NCBI RefSeq assembly: GCF_001672975.1
Contig: NZ_LZKU01000277.1
Coordinates: forward strand, 1 to 64,000
Length of the DNA stretch: 64,000 nt
Direction: 5' to 3'
DNA from: Mycobacterium sp. 1465703.0
GTDB taxonomy: Bacteria > Actinomycetota > Actinomycetes > Mycobacteriales > Mycobacteriaceae
Shown here: positions 8,560-16,880 of the stretch, in pieces
Layout: each line of letters starts with the position of its first letter
Position numbering within the stretch: position 1 is the first letter of the stretch
The notes under the pieces: model-generated
Database searches by the model: none
The model's input: only the letters and a program-made list of their open reading frames with translations
Told to the model about the DNA's origin: nothing
Position numbers and translations under genes: made by a program

Positions 8560-9486
8560 TTAGTGCTCCTGCCTGTAATTCTTGGCGCCGAGAAATTTCG
8601 CTATCACTCGGGCCACGATATTGATGGTGGCGATCACCAGGATCAGGGTCAACGCCGCACCCCACAACCGATCCGTGGGGATGGGGTTCAGGCCCGCGCC
8701 CGCTGACGTCTGGTTGTACATCATGCCGGGCAGCGTCCCCATGAAGCCGGTGAAGATGTTGAAGTTCATCGATTGTGCATAACCGACCAGGATCAGCAGC
8801 GGCGCCGTCTCCCCCATGACCCTGGCCATCGCCAGCAGTATCCCAGTGACGATGCCGGACAGCCCGGTGGGGATGACCACCCGGGCAATGGTTTTCCACT
8901 TGGTAACGCCCAGCGCATAACTGGCCTCGCGCAGGTCGACCGGGACGATCCACAGCATCTCCTCGGTGGCACGCACGATTACCGGGAGCATCAACAGGAC
9001 CAGCGCCAGCGATACCGCGAACTCCGACCGGGGAAGTCCCAGCGTGGCCACGCAGGCCGCATAGATGAACAGCGCCGCAACAATCGATGGCACTCCGCTC
9101 AGGATGTCCACCATGAAGGAGGCCAACCTGCCCAGCGCGGTGCCGCCGCCGTATTCGACCAGATAGATCGCGACCATCAGGCCCAGAGGGACCGAGATGG
9201 CGGCACAGATCAATCCCTGCAGCAGCGTGCCGATCAGCGCATGGTAGGCACCGCCACCGGTGACGAATGCCGTCATCCCGGCTTGCGAATGCGACCACCA
9301 CACCGTTGAGGTGACCGCCCTGAACCCTTTGGTGACCACCGACCACAGCACCATCACCAACGGCGTCACGGCGACCAGCAGCGACAGTGAAACCAGCCCC
9401 GCCGCAACGTAATTCGCGATACGCCGGCGCCGGCTGACGGGCGAGAACGTGCGCGGCTTGAGCGGGCGGTCCAACATCGAGGTCAT
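8560..9486 (-). CDS. pstA: Phosphate ABC transporter permease PstA
   Basis: A 308-residue integral membrane protein with about six membrane helices and the EAA-type loop in DLREASYALGVTKWKTI, where the ATPase docks. It pairs with PstC to form the phosphate channel. The ATG overlaps the pstC stop by four bases (ATGA at 9483-9486). M. tuberculosis has phoT at this locus without neighbouring permeases, so this organism keeps a fuller arrangement. Confidence 0.93.
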   Translation of the reverse strand: MTSMLDRPLKPRTFSPVSRRRRIANYVAAGLVSLSLLVAVTPLVMVLWSVVTKGFRAVTSTVWWSHSQAGMTAFVTGGGAYHALIGTLLQGLICAAISVPLGLMVAIYLVEYGGGTALGRLASFMVDILSGVPSIVAALFIYAACVATLGLPRSEFAVSLALVLLMLPVIVRATEEMLWIVPVDLREASYALGVTKWKTIARVVIPTGLSGIVTGILLAMARVMGETAPLLILVGYAQSMNFNIFTGFMGTLPGMMYNQTSAGAGLNPIPTDRLWGAALTLILVIATINIVARVIAKFLGAKNYRQEH

Positions 9487-10517
9487 CGCACGCCCTTTCT
9501 CGCGGCCCCGGCGACGGCCCCGCGCGCCAGGGCGTCGACCAGGAAGGTGACCACGAAGAGCGTCAGCCCGGCGGCGATATACGCGCCGGCTTTGAAGCGG
9601 TCATCGAACTCCGCAGCAGCGCCGGCGATTTTGGTGGCGAAGGTGGAGCCGCCGTCGAACAGCGACCAACCGAAGGCCGACTGGGTGCCCCGCAAGATGA
9701 TCAGCAGCGCCACCGTTTCGCCCAGGGCACGGCCCAGGCCCAGCATCGAGCCGCTGATGTATCCCGACCGGCCGAACGGCAGCGTGACGGTTTTCACCAC
9801 TTCCCAGCGGGTGGCACCGAGAGCCAGCATGGCCTCGATTTCGCCCTGCGGTGTCTGGATGAACACTTCGCGGGTGACGGCGGTGATGATCGGCAGAATC
9901 ATCACCGCCAGCACGATTCCGCCGGTGAAGATGGTGCCGCCGCCGGCGGGTGAGGCGTTTCCGTCGGCGAACAGGAAACACCATTTCATCGAGCGATTGA
10001 GCCAGGTGGCGACCGGACGCAGCAGCGGCGCCAACACATACAGTCCCCACGCTCCATAGATGATCGAGGGGACCGCGGCCAGCAGGTCGACCGAGTAGGC
10101 CAGCGGTGTGGCGACTCGTCGTGGCGCGTATTCCGTGATGAAGAGCGCGACACCCAGCGCGACCGGCATGGCCAGGACCAACGCGAACAGCGACACGAAC
10201 ACGGTGACCGGCAGCAGGCTGGCAATGCCGAAGTGCATCGCCGAGGTGTTGGTAGTCACCCAGTTGCCGCCGTAGCTGAAGAAATTCTCGCGGTTGCGTT
10301 GCAGCGCCGGTATCGCGCGAGCGAGCAGGAAGGCGGCAATCGCGACGATCACGGCGACGATGAACACCCCTGACGACTGCGCCAGCCAGCGGAAAATCCG
10401 GTCTGCCACATGGGGCCGTCCCGCTCCCCAGGGACTGGTAGGGGTGGCGGGCGACTCCGGAAACGGCGCGGCGACGACCGCACCCGAACCCGCGTCGATG
10501 GGGTTTGGCGTTGTCAC
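9483..10517 (-). CDS. pstC: Phosphate ABC transporter permease PstC
   Basis: A 344-residue permease with a cytosolic N-terminal tail and about six membrane helices. The ATPase-contact loop is visible in GEIEAMLALGATRWEVVKTVTLP, and the family segment SGSMLGLGRALGETVA follows. It forms the heterodimeric phosphate channel with PstA, whose start it overlaps by four bases. Its own start lies about 50 bases after the pstS stop. Confidence 0.93.
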   Translation of the reverse strand: MTTPNPIDAGSGAVVAAPFPESPATPTSPWGAGRPHVADRIFRWLAQSSGVFIVAVIVAIAAFLLARAIPALQRNRENFFSYGGNWVTTNTSAMHFGIASLLPVTVFVSLFALVLAMPVALGVALFITEYAPRRVATPLAYSVDLLAAVPSIIYGAWGLYVLAPLLRPVATWLNRSMKWCFLFADGNASPAGGGTIFTGGIVLAVMILPIITAVTREVFIQTPQGEIEAMLALGATRWEVVKTVTLPFGRSGYISGSMLGLGRALGETVALLIILRGTQSAFGWSLFDGGSTFATKIAGAAAEFDDRFKAGAYIAAGLTLFVVTFLVDALARGAVAGAARKGVR

Positions 10518-10568
10518 TGTGATCCCGTCACAGTTCTGCTGTCGCTCCTTGAAACCCGATTCACCTGG

Positions 10569-11693
10569 CTACTGCATCGCCTCGATGGCCGTGACCAGTC
10601 GTTCCCTGACCTTATCGGGCAATGGCACGTAGCCGGCCTTAGCAAGCTCACCCTGCGCGCTGGTGGCGGCGACACCAAGGAACGATTTGACTGCCGCAGC
10701 GGTCTGATCGTCGTAGCCCTTGGAACACACGATCTCGTAGGTGACCAGCAGCAATGGGTACACATCCGGCTCCTGTGAGCCGTACATGGCGTTCAGGTCG
10801 AGGACCAGGTCAGCGCCCTCGCCGAGGAACTTGGCCGCGTTGACTGCATTCCCGGCCGTCTCGTCGGTGAGCGGAATCACGCCACCGCGGGTGGAGATCT
10901 TCGCGTAAGGCGTACCGGCCTGGTCGGCGAATCCCTTCTCTACATATCCGATGGCGCCAGGGGTGGCCCGGACCGCCTGAATGACGCCGGCCGACTTCGC
11001 GGCGCCCTCGCCGACGCCGCCCTGAAACTCCGTGCCCACTCCCCTGGACCAACTCTGCGGCGCGGCCGCGGTCAGATATTTCTGGACGTTGTCGGTGGTT
11101 CCCGACGAGTCGGTGCGGTAGATCGGCGTGATCTTGGTGTTGGGCAGCGCCGCGCCCGGATTGAGGGCGACCAGGATCGGGTCGTTCCAGGTGGTGATCC
11201 TGCCGCTGAAAATCTTGGCCAGCGCGTCACTGTTGATCACCAGCGGCGGATCTCCGGGCAGGTTGTAGACGATCCCGATCGGCCCGAAGACCAGCGGCAG
11301 ATCCCAGGCCGGGTTGCCGTTGCAGCGTTTGGCGGCGGGGCCGATCTGGTCGGCGACCAAGGGCGAGTCGGCGCCCGCGAAATCGACATGTCCGGCGATG
11401 AACTGCTCGCGCCCGGCACCGGATCCGGTCGGGTTATAGGCCAGGCCTTTGCCCGGGCAGTACTGCCCCCACGCCCGGTTGAACACCGTGATCGCGTTCT
11501 GTTGGGCGGTTGAGCCCTCCGCCGTCAGCTTGTCCTTGCCGCCACATCCCGCCGTTGCGGTGACGCCGGAGACGCTGGGCGCGGTGTTGCCGCGATGGTT
11601 TTCATCGCTACCGCAGGCGGTCAGCGCCGCGGCGCCGAGTGCGGTCGCCAAAGCCGCGGCGGCCAGCGCCCTGCCCTGCCTGTCCAGACTCAC
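10569..11693 (-). CDS. pstS: Phosphate-binding lipoprotein PstS
   Basis: A 374-residue periplasmic binding protein. A signal peptide of about 26 residues ends in the lipobox LTAC, so the mature protein is lipid-anchored at the cysteine. Phosphate-contacting segments TAEGSTAQQNA, DFAGADSP and YRTDSSGTTDN are present. Translation starts at GTG 11693. It heads the pst operon; I could not find a convincing paired RegX3 (Pho) box in the 166 bases upstream, though regulation by SenX3-RegX3 is expected for the family. Confidence 0.93.
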   Translation of the reverse strand: MSLDRQGRALAAAALATALGAAALTACGSDENHRGNTAPSVSGVTATAGCGGKDKLTAEGSTAQQNAITVFNRAWGQYCPGKGLAYNPTGSGAGREQFIAGHVDFAGADSPLVADQIGPAAKRCNGNPAWDLPLVFGPIGIVYNLPGDPPLVINSDALAKIFSGRITTWNDPILVALNPGAALPNTKITPIYRTDSSGTTDNVQKYLTAAAPQSWSRGVGTEFQGGVGEGAAKSAGVIQAVRATPGAIGYVEKGFADQAGTPYAKISTRGGVIPLTDETAGNAVNAAKFLGEGADLVLDLNAMYGSQEPDVYPLLLVTYEIVCSKGYDDQTAAAVKSFLGVAATSAQGELAKAGYVPLPDKVRERLVTAIEAMQ

Positions 11694-11859
11694 CGATCTC
11701 GCTTTCTTGACGCGTTCCGGACGCGTGCCGGGCGCCGCTGGCCTATTCCCTTGTTAGGTTGCCAAGTGTCGGCAAGATATGCGCCGACGCGGCCTACATC
11801 AACGTCTCAGTAGCAAAGACCAGATTAACGATCGGGGTTGGTGCCGCTCGTACCCGCGG

Positions 11860-12789
11860 TCAGTTGGCAGCGGGTACGACCGCGTATGCGGTGTCGACGC
11901 TGTAGGTGGTGAAGCCCAAGCGCTGGTAGGTACGCACCGCGGCGACGTTGTCGGACTCGACATAGAGCATCACGGTCGGTTCGTCGGCGTCGGCCAGGCG
12001 GCGTCCGAGCCAATCGATGCCGACGGCGGTCAACGCCTGCCCCAAGCCGCGGCCCTGCGCGGCCGGATCGACGCCCAGCACATACACCTCACCCAGGCCG
12101 GGCCGATCGAGATGCACCTTCGTCCAATGGAAGCCGAGCAGTTTGCCGGCCTGATCACCTTGGGCGTCGCCGAAGGCGAGAAACAGGCCCGCCGGGTCAA
12201 ACCAGGGCTCGGCGCGCCGCTCGGCTAGTTCGGCGTCCGTCCAGCCGCCCTGTTCGGGGTGGTAGGCGAACGCGGCGTTGTTGACCCGCAGCAACTCGGC
12301 GTCATCGGCGGTGCCCGCATAGGTGCGGATGTGCACTCCGGGCACCGGGCGCACGCTGTCAGGCAGATCGCGCAGCGAGCGTCGCATCTGGATCAGTTCC
12401 CGCACCGGGGCAAGACCCAGAGCGGACGCGGTCGCGCGGGCCGGCTCGAGCGTGCCGTGCGCCCAGAACCGGTTGGCTGCACCGGTTTTGGCCAACGCCG
12501 CGCGTGCCAGTGTGGTCCCGATCCCGCGCCGACGCGCCTGCGGATGCACGACGAGTTCGGCCATACCGCTCTCGCTGTCGCGCGGTGGGCTCAGATTGAG
12601 GTAACCGATGATCGCGTCGTCCGCGGAATCCGTGATCAGCAGGTGCTCGGTGCGGTCGTGCCCGAGTTCGCGCAGCACCTGTTCACCGACGGGCGCTACC
12701 CCGTCGGATTCGGTTGCCGCGCTGACAAGTTCGCGTACGCCTTGCTGCTCTTCGGCCGTCAGTGTCCGGCGCCAGTCGGCTGAAGTCAC
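11860..12789 (-). CDS. mshD: Mycothiol synthase MshD
   Basis: A 309-residue tandem GNAT acetyltransferase that performs the last step of mycothiol synthesis, acetylating Cys-GlcN-inositol with acetyl-CoA. Both halves show the acetyl-CoA loop: HPQARRRGIGTTL in the N-terminal domain and DPAAQGRGLGQAL in the C-terminal, active one, with ESDNVAAVRTYQRLGF near the end. The frame stays open to 13023, but GTG 12789 overlaps the glnR stop (GTGA) and matches the known N-terminus (Rv0819). Co-translation with glnR is likely. Confidence 0.95.
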   Translation of the reverse strand: MTSADWRRTLTAEEQQGVRELVSAATESDGVAPVGEQVLRELGHDRTEHLLITDSADDAIIGYLNLSPPRDSESGMAELVVHPQARRRGIGTTLARAALAKTGAANRFWAHGTLEPARATASALGLAPVRELIQMRRSLRDLPDSVRPVPGVHIRTYAGTADDAELLRVNNAAFAYHPEQGGWTDAELAERRAEPWFDPAGLFLAFGDAQGDQAGKLLGFHWTKVHLDRPGLGEVYVLGVDPAAQGRGLGQALTAVGIDWLGRRLADADEPTVMLYVESDNVAAVRTYQRLGFTTYSVDTAYAVVPAAN

Positions 12790-13553
12790 TGAGTATGCAG
12801 CGGATCGACCAGTGGATCCTGGACGTCCTCGGTTTCGGAGTCGGCGCCGTCGGTCTGGTCGGGTTCGGCAACCTGGCTGCGGCCGCGCGCCGGCCGGACG
12901 GCCTTGTAACCCACGTTGCGTACCGTCCCGATGAGCGCTTCGTACTCGGGACCGAGTTTGGCCCGCAGCCGACGCACGTGCACATCGACGGTGCGGGTGC
13001 CGCCGAAGAAGTCGTATCCCCATACCTCGTGCAGCAGTTGCGCGCGGGTGAACACCCGCCCGGCATGCTGAGCCAGATACTTGAGCAGCTCGAACTCTTT
13101 GTACGTGAGATCCAACGGACGGCCCCGCAGCCGGGCGGTGTAGGTGCCTTCATCGATCACCAACTCGCCCAGGCTCACCTTGCCGGCGCTCTCCTGGTCC
13201 GCGAGGCCGCCGTGGCGGCCGACCACCAGCCGCAGCCGCGCGTCGACCTCAGCGGGGCCGGTGGTGGGCAGCAAGATCTCGTCCAGACCCCAGTCGGCGC
13301 TGACAGCGACCAGGCCGCCTTCGGTCACCACGGCCAACACCGGAACCGACCGGCCGGCCGTGCTCAACAGCCGGCACAGCCCTCGGGCCGACGACAGATC
13401 CGTGCGCGCATCCACGATCACCGCATCAGCCGTCCCGGCCTCGAGCAGGGACGCGGGTTCTGGCGGCGCCGTTCGGACCGCGTGCGGAAGCAGGGACAAC
13501 GACGGCAAGACCGGGTCGGGATGCAGCTCCGAGGTCAGCAGTAGTAGCTCCAA
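12786..13553 (-). CDS. glnR: Nitrogen regulator GlnR (OmpR-type orphan response regulator)
   Basis: A 255-residue protein with a receiver-like N-terminal domain and a C-terminal winged helix (DLTYKEFELLKYL, then GTRTVDVHVRRLRAKLG). GlnR (Rv0818) has no partner kinase and controls nitrogen assimilation genes in mycobacteria. The start is TTG 13553, with GGAGGG upstream at a good spacing. The C-terminal tail is acidic. It is followed by mshD with a 4-base overlap, and divergent from lmeA across about 180 bases that contain repeated GTTACCAGG elements. Confidence 0.92.
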   Translation of the reverse strand: MELLLLTSELHPDPVLPSLSLLPHAVRTAPPEPASLLEAGTADAVIVDARTDLSSARGLCRLLSTAGRSVPVLAVVTEGGLVAVSADWGLDEILLPTTGPAEVDARLRLVVGRHGGLADQESAGKVSLGELVIDEGTYTARLRGRPLDLTYKEFELLKYLAQHAGRVFTRAQLLHEVWGYDFFGGTRTVDVHVRRLRAKLGPEYEALIGTVRNVGYKAVRPARGRSQVAEPDQTDGADSETEDVQDPLVDPLHTQ

Positions 13554-13607
13554 CTAGTCCCTCCAGCTCGGGGGAACGGCATCTCCCACATTCACAACGC
13601 CATTAAG

Positions 13608-13647
13608 CGTTAGTTACCAGGTCATCTAACGATAACGTGTTACCAGG
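13608..13647. promoter_or_regulatory. Repeat elements between glnR and lmeA
   Basis: CGTTAG (13608-13613) and CTAACG (13626-13631) form an inverted repeat, and GTTACCAGG occurs twice as a direct repeat (13613-13621 and 13639-13647), 26 bases apart. This is the shared upstream region of glnR and lmeA and could hold regulator half-sites. GTnAC-like elements resemble GlnR boxes, so autoregulation is possible but unproven. Confidence 0.35.
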
Positions 13648-13737
13648 TTTTTTCGCGTGACAGGTGAGCCAGTGTGAGCCCCGCCACCGGAGGGTCCGGC
13701 CACCACCAACTCGCGAGCGTTACGCCACAATATCCGG

Positions 13738-14544
13738 GTGCGCAAGGTGCTGATTGCTGTGACCGCGATGGCGATCGTGGTTGCGGTGGTCGTCCTCGGT
13801 GCGATCGGCGTCGACTACGGGACCAGCATCTATGCCGAATACCGGCTGTCGTCCAGCGTGCGTAAAGCGGCCGGTCTGAACAGCGACCCGTTCGTGGCCA
13901 TCGTGGCATTTCCGTTCATTCCGCAGGCGATGCGTGGGAACTACGACCAGGTGGAGATCAAGGCAAACGCCGTCGGGCACGCGATGACCGGAAAGGCCAC
14001 CCTGGAAGCGACGATGTACTCAGTGAGTTTGGCCCGGGCGTCCTGGCTGATCGGCCCGGACGCGAAGCTCGCGGTGGACAAGCTGGAGAGCCGCATCATC
14101 ATCGACTCGACGCACCTGGGCCGGTTCATGGGGATCAGCGACCTGATGGTCGAGGCACCAGCCAAGGAAACCAACACCTCCACCGGCGGCGTCACCGCAT
14201 CAGGCATCTCGGGAAGCCACGGACTGGTGTTCACCGGCACGCCCAAGTCGGCAGGTTTCGATCGCCGGGTCAGCGTCTCGGTCGACCTCTCTATCGCCCC
14301 CGATGACCCGGCGACGCTGGTTTTCACCCCGACCGGCGTCCTCACCGGATCCGACACCGCCAATCAGACCGTGCCGGAGGACAAGCGCGACGCCGTGCTG
14401 CACGCCTTCGGCGGAAGACTGCCTGACCAGCGGCTGCCCTTCGGTGTCGCGCCGACCACCGAGGGAGCCCGGGGATCCGACGTCATCATCGAGGGCATCA
14501 CCCATGGACTAACCGTGGCCCTCGACGGGTTTAAACAGTCATGA
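13738..14544 (+). CDS. lmeA: Lipomannan elongation factor LmeA (DUF2993)
   Basis: A 268-residue protein with an N-terminal membrane anchor or signal (residues 2-24, hydrophobic) and an extracytoplasmic DUF2993 domain. The orthologue (Rv0817c / LmeA) is a cell-envelope protein needed for mannan-chain elongation of lipomannan and lipoarabinomannan. The start is GTG 13738. It overlaps thiX by four bases, so the two are co-translated. Confidence 0.88.
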   Translation: MRKVLIAVTAMAIVVAVVVLGAIGVDYGTSIYAEYRLSSSVRKAAGLNSDPFVAIVAFPFIPQAMRGNYDQVEIKANAVGHAMTGKATLEATMYSVSLARASWLIGPDAKLAVDKLESRIIIDSTHLGRFMGISDLMVEAPAKETNTSTGGVTASGISGSHGLVFTGTPKSAGFDRRVSVSVDLSIAPDDPATLVFTPTGVLTGSDTANQTVPEDKRDAVLHAFGGRLPDQRLPFGVAPTTEGARGSDVIIEGITHGLTVALDGFKQS

Positions 14545-14960
14545 CCATCATCGTCGTGACGGTCGCGGTGCTCGCGGCGGCAACACTCGCCGGGTGGTTG
14601 TTGACCCGTCGCTCCGGAAGCATCCGGGAGATCGATTCCAAGCCGGATACCGACACCGACGCCGACATCGCCGCCCTCGGGCTGTCCCGCGACGGACCGA
14701 CCGTTGTGCATTTCAGCGCACCGTGGTGTGGGCCCTGCGACCGGGTCCGCCGGGTCGTCGACCAGGTCTGCGGCGACCTCGGCGATGTGGCCCACGTCGA
14801 GATCGACCTGGACGCCAATCCGCAGACAGCACGGCGGTATTCGGTTTTGTCTCTGCCCACCACGTTGATCTTCGATGTCGACGGCCGGCAGCGATACCGC
14901 AGCTCCGGAGTGCCCAACGCCGCCGACCTGCGGTCCGCCCTGAAACCGCTGTTGGCTTGA
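14541..14960 (+). CDS. thiX: Membrane-anchored thioredoxin-like protein ThiX
   Basis: A 139-residue protein with an N-terminal membrane helix (residues 1-20), then a thioredoxin fold carrying the active site APWCGPCDRVR and the cis-proline loop SLPTTLIFD. The topology suggests that the thioredoxin domain faces the periplasm or is tethered to the membrane. The ATG overlaps the lmeA stop (ATGA). It lies directly upstream of the sulfur operon with its own promoter. Redox role is established for the fold; its partner is unknown. Confidence 0.9.
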   Translation: MTIIVVTVAVLAAATLAGWLLTRRSGSIREIDSKPDTDTDADIAALGLSRDGPTVVHFSAPWCGPCDRVRRVVDQVCGDLGDVAHVEIDLDANPQTARRYSVLSLPTTLIFDVDGRQRYRSSGVPNAADLRSALKPLLA

Positions 14961-14976
14961 CGACGGTGTCATTGGG

Positions 14977-14982
14977 TAAGCT
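14977..14982 (+). promoter_or_regulatory. -10 box TAAGCT for the poly-Cys leader and sulfur operon
   Basis: TAAGCT fits TANNNT and ends seven bases before the leader GTG at 14990, the spacing of a leaderless transcript. It is the probable promoter of the uORF-DUF4395-cysA-sseC operon. Confidence 0.65.
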
Positions 14983-14989
14983 GACCGAC

Positions 14990-15079
14990 GTGTCAGCCCG
15001 CCTTGAGCCCATGCTCACCCAGCGTCGCGCAGTTGCCCTGTGCCGCACCGCGGGCTGTTGTTGTTGCTGTTGCCGCTGA
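14990..15079 (+). CDS. Leaderless poly-cysteine leader peptide (cysteine-responsive attenuator uORF)
   Basis: A 29-residue open frame starting with GTG directly downstream of a -10 box and ending with Cys-Arg-Thr-Ala-Gly, six consecutive Cys codons, Arg and TGA. Poly-Cys leaderless uORFs ahead of sulfur genes are established in mycobacteria as cysteine-responsive attenuators: ribosome stalling at the Cys run when Cys-tRNA is scarce frees the ribosome site of the next gene. The downstream genes here are a DUF4395 protein, a sulfurtransferase and SseC, exactly the expected context. The longer frame extending back to 14594 is antisense-like overlap with thiX and not real. Confidence 0.9.
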   Translation: MSARLEPMLTQRRAVALCRTAGCCCCCCR

Positions 15080-15111
15080 GTAGCCGCGTTTTCGCGTAGC
15101 ACTCGGAGCGG

Positions 15112-15176
15112 CCTCGGATCCCGACCGTGGCGTGTCTCCATTCGTCGTTTCCATCAGCAATAGAGGTATCGAGGAG
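15112..15176 (+). promoter_or_regulatory. Probable attenuator region sequestering the DUF4395 ribosome site
   Basis: CCTCG (15112-15116) can pair with CGAGG (15170-15174), which overlaps the GAGGAG ribosome site (15171-15176) of the next gene. Ribosomes stalled on the poly-Cys codons just upstream could change this pairing. The pairing is seen; the switching is inferred from the known mycobacterial mechanism. Confidence 0.4.
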
Positions 15177-15183
15177 TAGTACC

Positions 15184-15654
15184 TTGCCAAGCAACAACAC
15201 CACCACGCAGCCCGACCTGGTCGACGTGCGTGGACCACGATTCGCCGCTTGGGTCACCACCGCAGTCTTGGTGCTGGCGCTCGTCGTGTCGGCGGCCAGC
15301 CCGCGCGGTGCGGCGGTGATTCTGGCTGTTCAAGCCGTCATCTTTGGCATCGGCGCGGTCGGTGGGCCGCGCAAGCATCCTTATGGCCGGATCTTCGCCG
15401 CCGTCGTCGCGCCCCGGCTGGGGCCGGTGCAGGATCGCGAACCGACCGCACCGCTGAAGTTCGCCCAACTCGTCGGCCTGATCTTCGCGGTGCTTGGTAC
15501 TGCCGGGTTCGCCGCCGGCGCTGTCCTGCTCGGCGTCATCGCCACCGCGGCCGCCCTGGCGGCCGCGTTTCTCAATGCGGCGTTCGGCATCTGCCTGGGT
15601 TGCCAGCTCTACCCGCTGGTCGCCCGTTTCCGACGCCCCGCGCGCACCATCTGA
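15184..15654 (+). CDS. DUF4395 membrane protein
   Basis: A 156-residue integral membrane protein with four hydrophobic stretches (about residues 22-40, 44-60, 95-115 and 118-140) and family residues around FGIGAVGGPRKHPYG and the LGCQLYP end. I chose TTG 15184 because GAGGAG lies seven bases upstream; the frame opens earlier at 15127 without a ribosome site. Its position in a cysteine-regulated operon with a sulfurtransferase suggests a role in sulfur-compound transport or membrane thiol chemistry, but DUF4395 has no proven function. Confidence 0.8.
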   Translation: MPSNNTTTQPDLVDVRGPRFAAWVTTAVLVLALVVSAASPRGAAVILAVQAVIFGIGAVGGPRKHPYGRIFAAVVAPRLGPVQDREPTAPLKFAQLVGLIFAVLGTAGFAAGAVLLGVIATAAALAAAFLNAAFGICLGCQLYPLVARFRRPARTI

Positions 15655-15690
15655 CCTGCTGTAACAAAAGCGATTGAAAGGATCCACTCC

Positions 15691-16524
15691 ATGGCACGCT
15701 CCGATGTCCTGGTCTCCACCGACTGGGCTGAGAGCAATCTCGACGCCCCAGGCGTCGTCTTCGTCGAAGTCGACGAAGACACCAGCGCTTACGACGCCGC
15801 CCACATCCCCGGCGCGATCAAGCTGGACTGGCGCTCCGATCTGCAGGACCCGGTCAAACGCGACTTTGTCGATGCGCAGCAGTTCTCCAAACTGCTCAGC
15901 GAGCGGGGCGTCTCCAACGACGACACCGTGATCCTCTACGGCGGCAACAACAACTGGTTCGCCGCCTACGCGTACTGGTATTTCAAGCTGTACGGCCACG
16001 ACAAGGTCAAGCTGCTCGACGGCGGCCGCAAAACATGGGAGCTCGACGGTCGCGCGCTGTCCAGCGAGCCGGTCAGCAGGCCCGCGACGTCGTACACCGC
16101 CGCCGCCCCGGACAACAGCATCCGCGCGTTCCGCGACGACGTCATCGCGGCCATCAACGTCAAGAACCTGGTGGACGTGCGGTCCCCCGACGAGTTCTCC
16201 GGCAAAATTCTGGCGCCCGCGCACCTGCCGCAGGAGCAAAGCCAGCGGCCCGGCCACATCCCCGGCGCCATCAACGTGCCATGGAGCAAGGCCGCTAACG
16301 AGGACGGCACCTTCAAGTCCGACGAGGAGCTGGCCAAGCTCTACACCGCCGCCGGCCTGGACGGCGAAAAGGAAACGATCGCCTACTGCCGCATCGGCGA
16401 GCGGTCGTCGCACACCTGGTTCGTTCTCTATGAATTGCTCGGGCACCGGAATGTCAAGAACTACGACGGCAGTTGGACGGAATACGGCTCCCTGGTGGGC
16501 GCCCCGATCGAGTTGGGAAGCTGA
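15691..16524 (+). CDS. cysA2: Thiosulfate sulfurtransferase (rhodanese), CysA2/CysA3-type
   Basis: A 277-residue two-domain rhodanese that transfers sulfane sulfur from thiosulfate to thiophilic acceptors. The catalytic loop is C-R-I-G-E-R-S with the persulfide Cys at residue 233; the inactive N-terminal domain has YGGNNNWFAA in the equivalent place. The CRIGERS loop and length match the mycobacterial CysA2/CysA3 (Rv0815c) proteins. SseC follows two bases later. Expression should be cysteine-controlled through the leader peptide. Confidence 0.93.
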   Translation: MARSDVLVSTDWAESNLDAPGVVFVEVDEDTSAYDAAHIPGAIKLDWRSDLQDPVKRDFVDAQQFSKLLSERGVSNDDTVILYGGNNNWFAAYAYWYFKLYGHDKVKLLDGGRKTWELDGRALSSEPVSRPATSYTAAAPDNSIRAFRDDVIAAINVKNLVDVRSPDEFSGKILAPAHLPQEQSQRPGHIPGAINVPWSKAANEDGTFKSDEELAKLYTAAGLDGEKETIAYCRIGERSSHTWFVLYELLGHRNVKNYDGSWTEYGSLVGAPIELGS

Positions 16525-16525
16525 T

Positions 16526-16828
16526 ATGTGCTCTGCACCGAAACAAGGACTGACGTTGCCCGCCAGCGTCGACCTGGAAAAGGAAACGGTGATCACCGGT
16601 CGCGTCGTGGACGGCGACGGCCAGGCAGTGGGTGGCGCGTTCGTCCGCCTGCTGGACTCCTCGGACGAGTTCACCGCTGAGGTGGTGGCCTCGGCCACCG
16701 GCGACTTCCGGTTCTTCGCGGCTCCCGGTTCGTGGACCCTGCGTGCCCTGTCCAAGGCCGGCAACGGCGACGCCGTGGTGGCGCCGTCGGGTGCGGGCAT
16801 CCACGAGGTCGACGTCAAGATCGCCTGA
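16526..16828 (+). CDS. sseC: SseC family protein (DUF1416)
   Basis: A 100-residue protein, nearly identical in pattern to mycobacterial SseC (Rv0814c), with a beta-sandwich, carboxypeptidase-regulatory-like fold (GRVVDGDGQAVGGAFVRLLD, FRFFAAPGSWTLRALS). The start codon overlaps none of cysA but lies immediately after its stop, so they are co-translated. SseC proteins always accompany CysA sulfurtransferases and are thought to aid sulfur transfer; the biochemical role is not settled. Confidence 0.9.
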   Translation: MCSAPKQGLTLPASVDLEKETVITGRVVDGDGQAVGGAFVRLLDSSDEFTAEVVASATGDFRFFAAPGSWTLRALSKAGNGDAVVAPSGAGIHEVDVKIA

Positions 16829-16867
16829 CCCCACCGGCCGCCCCCAACGGGGACGCCGCGGGACGAA

Positions 16868-16873
16868 TAGACT
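16868..16873 (+). promoter_or_regulatory. -10 box TAGACT for a leaderless microprotein
   Basis: TAGACT (TANNNT) ends seven bases before GTG 16881, the same geometry as for the poly-Cys leader and purL. Confidence 0.5.
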
Positions 16874-16880
16874 TGTCCCC

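Noticed and set aside
11694..11859. RegX3 (Pho) box upstream of pstS
   Set aside because: Expected from biology, but no paired GTTCA-like half-sites could be found on either strand.
12790..13023. 78-residue N-terminal extension of MshD
   Set aside because: It lies antisense-free but out of frame over glnR, is Arg-rich shadow sequence and absent from known MshD proteins.
15154..16818. 554-residue open frame on the minus strand
   Set aside because: It runs antisense to DUF4395, cysA and sseC, which have clear homology and ribosome sites. Long antisense frames are a side effect of GC-rich third codon positions.
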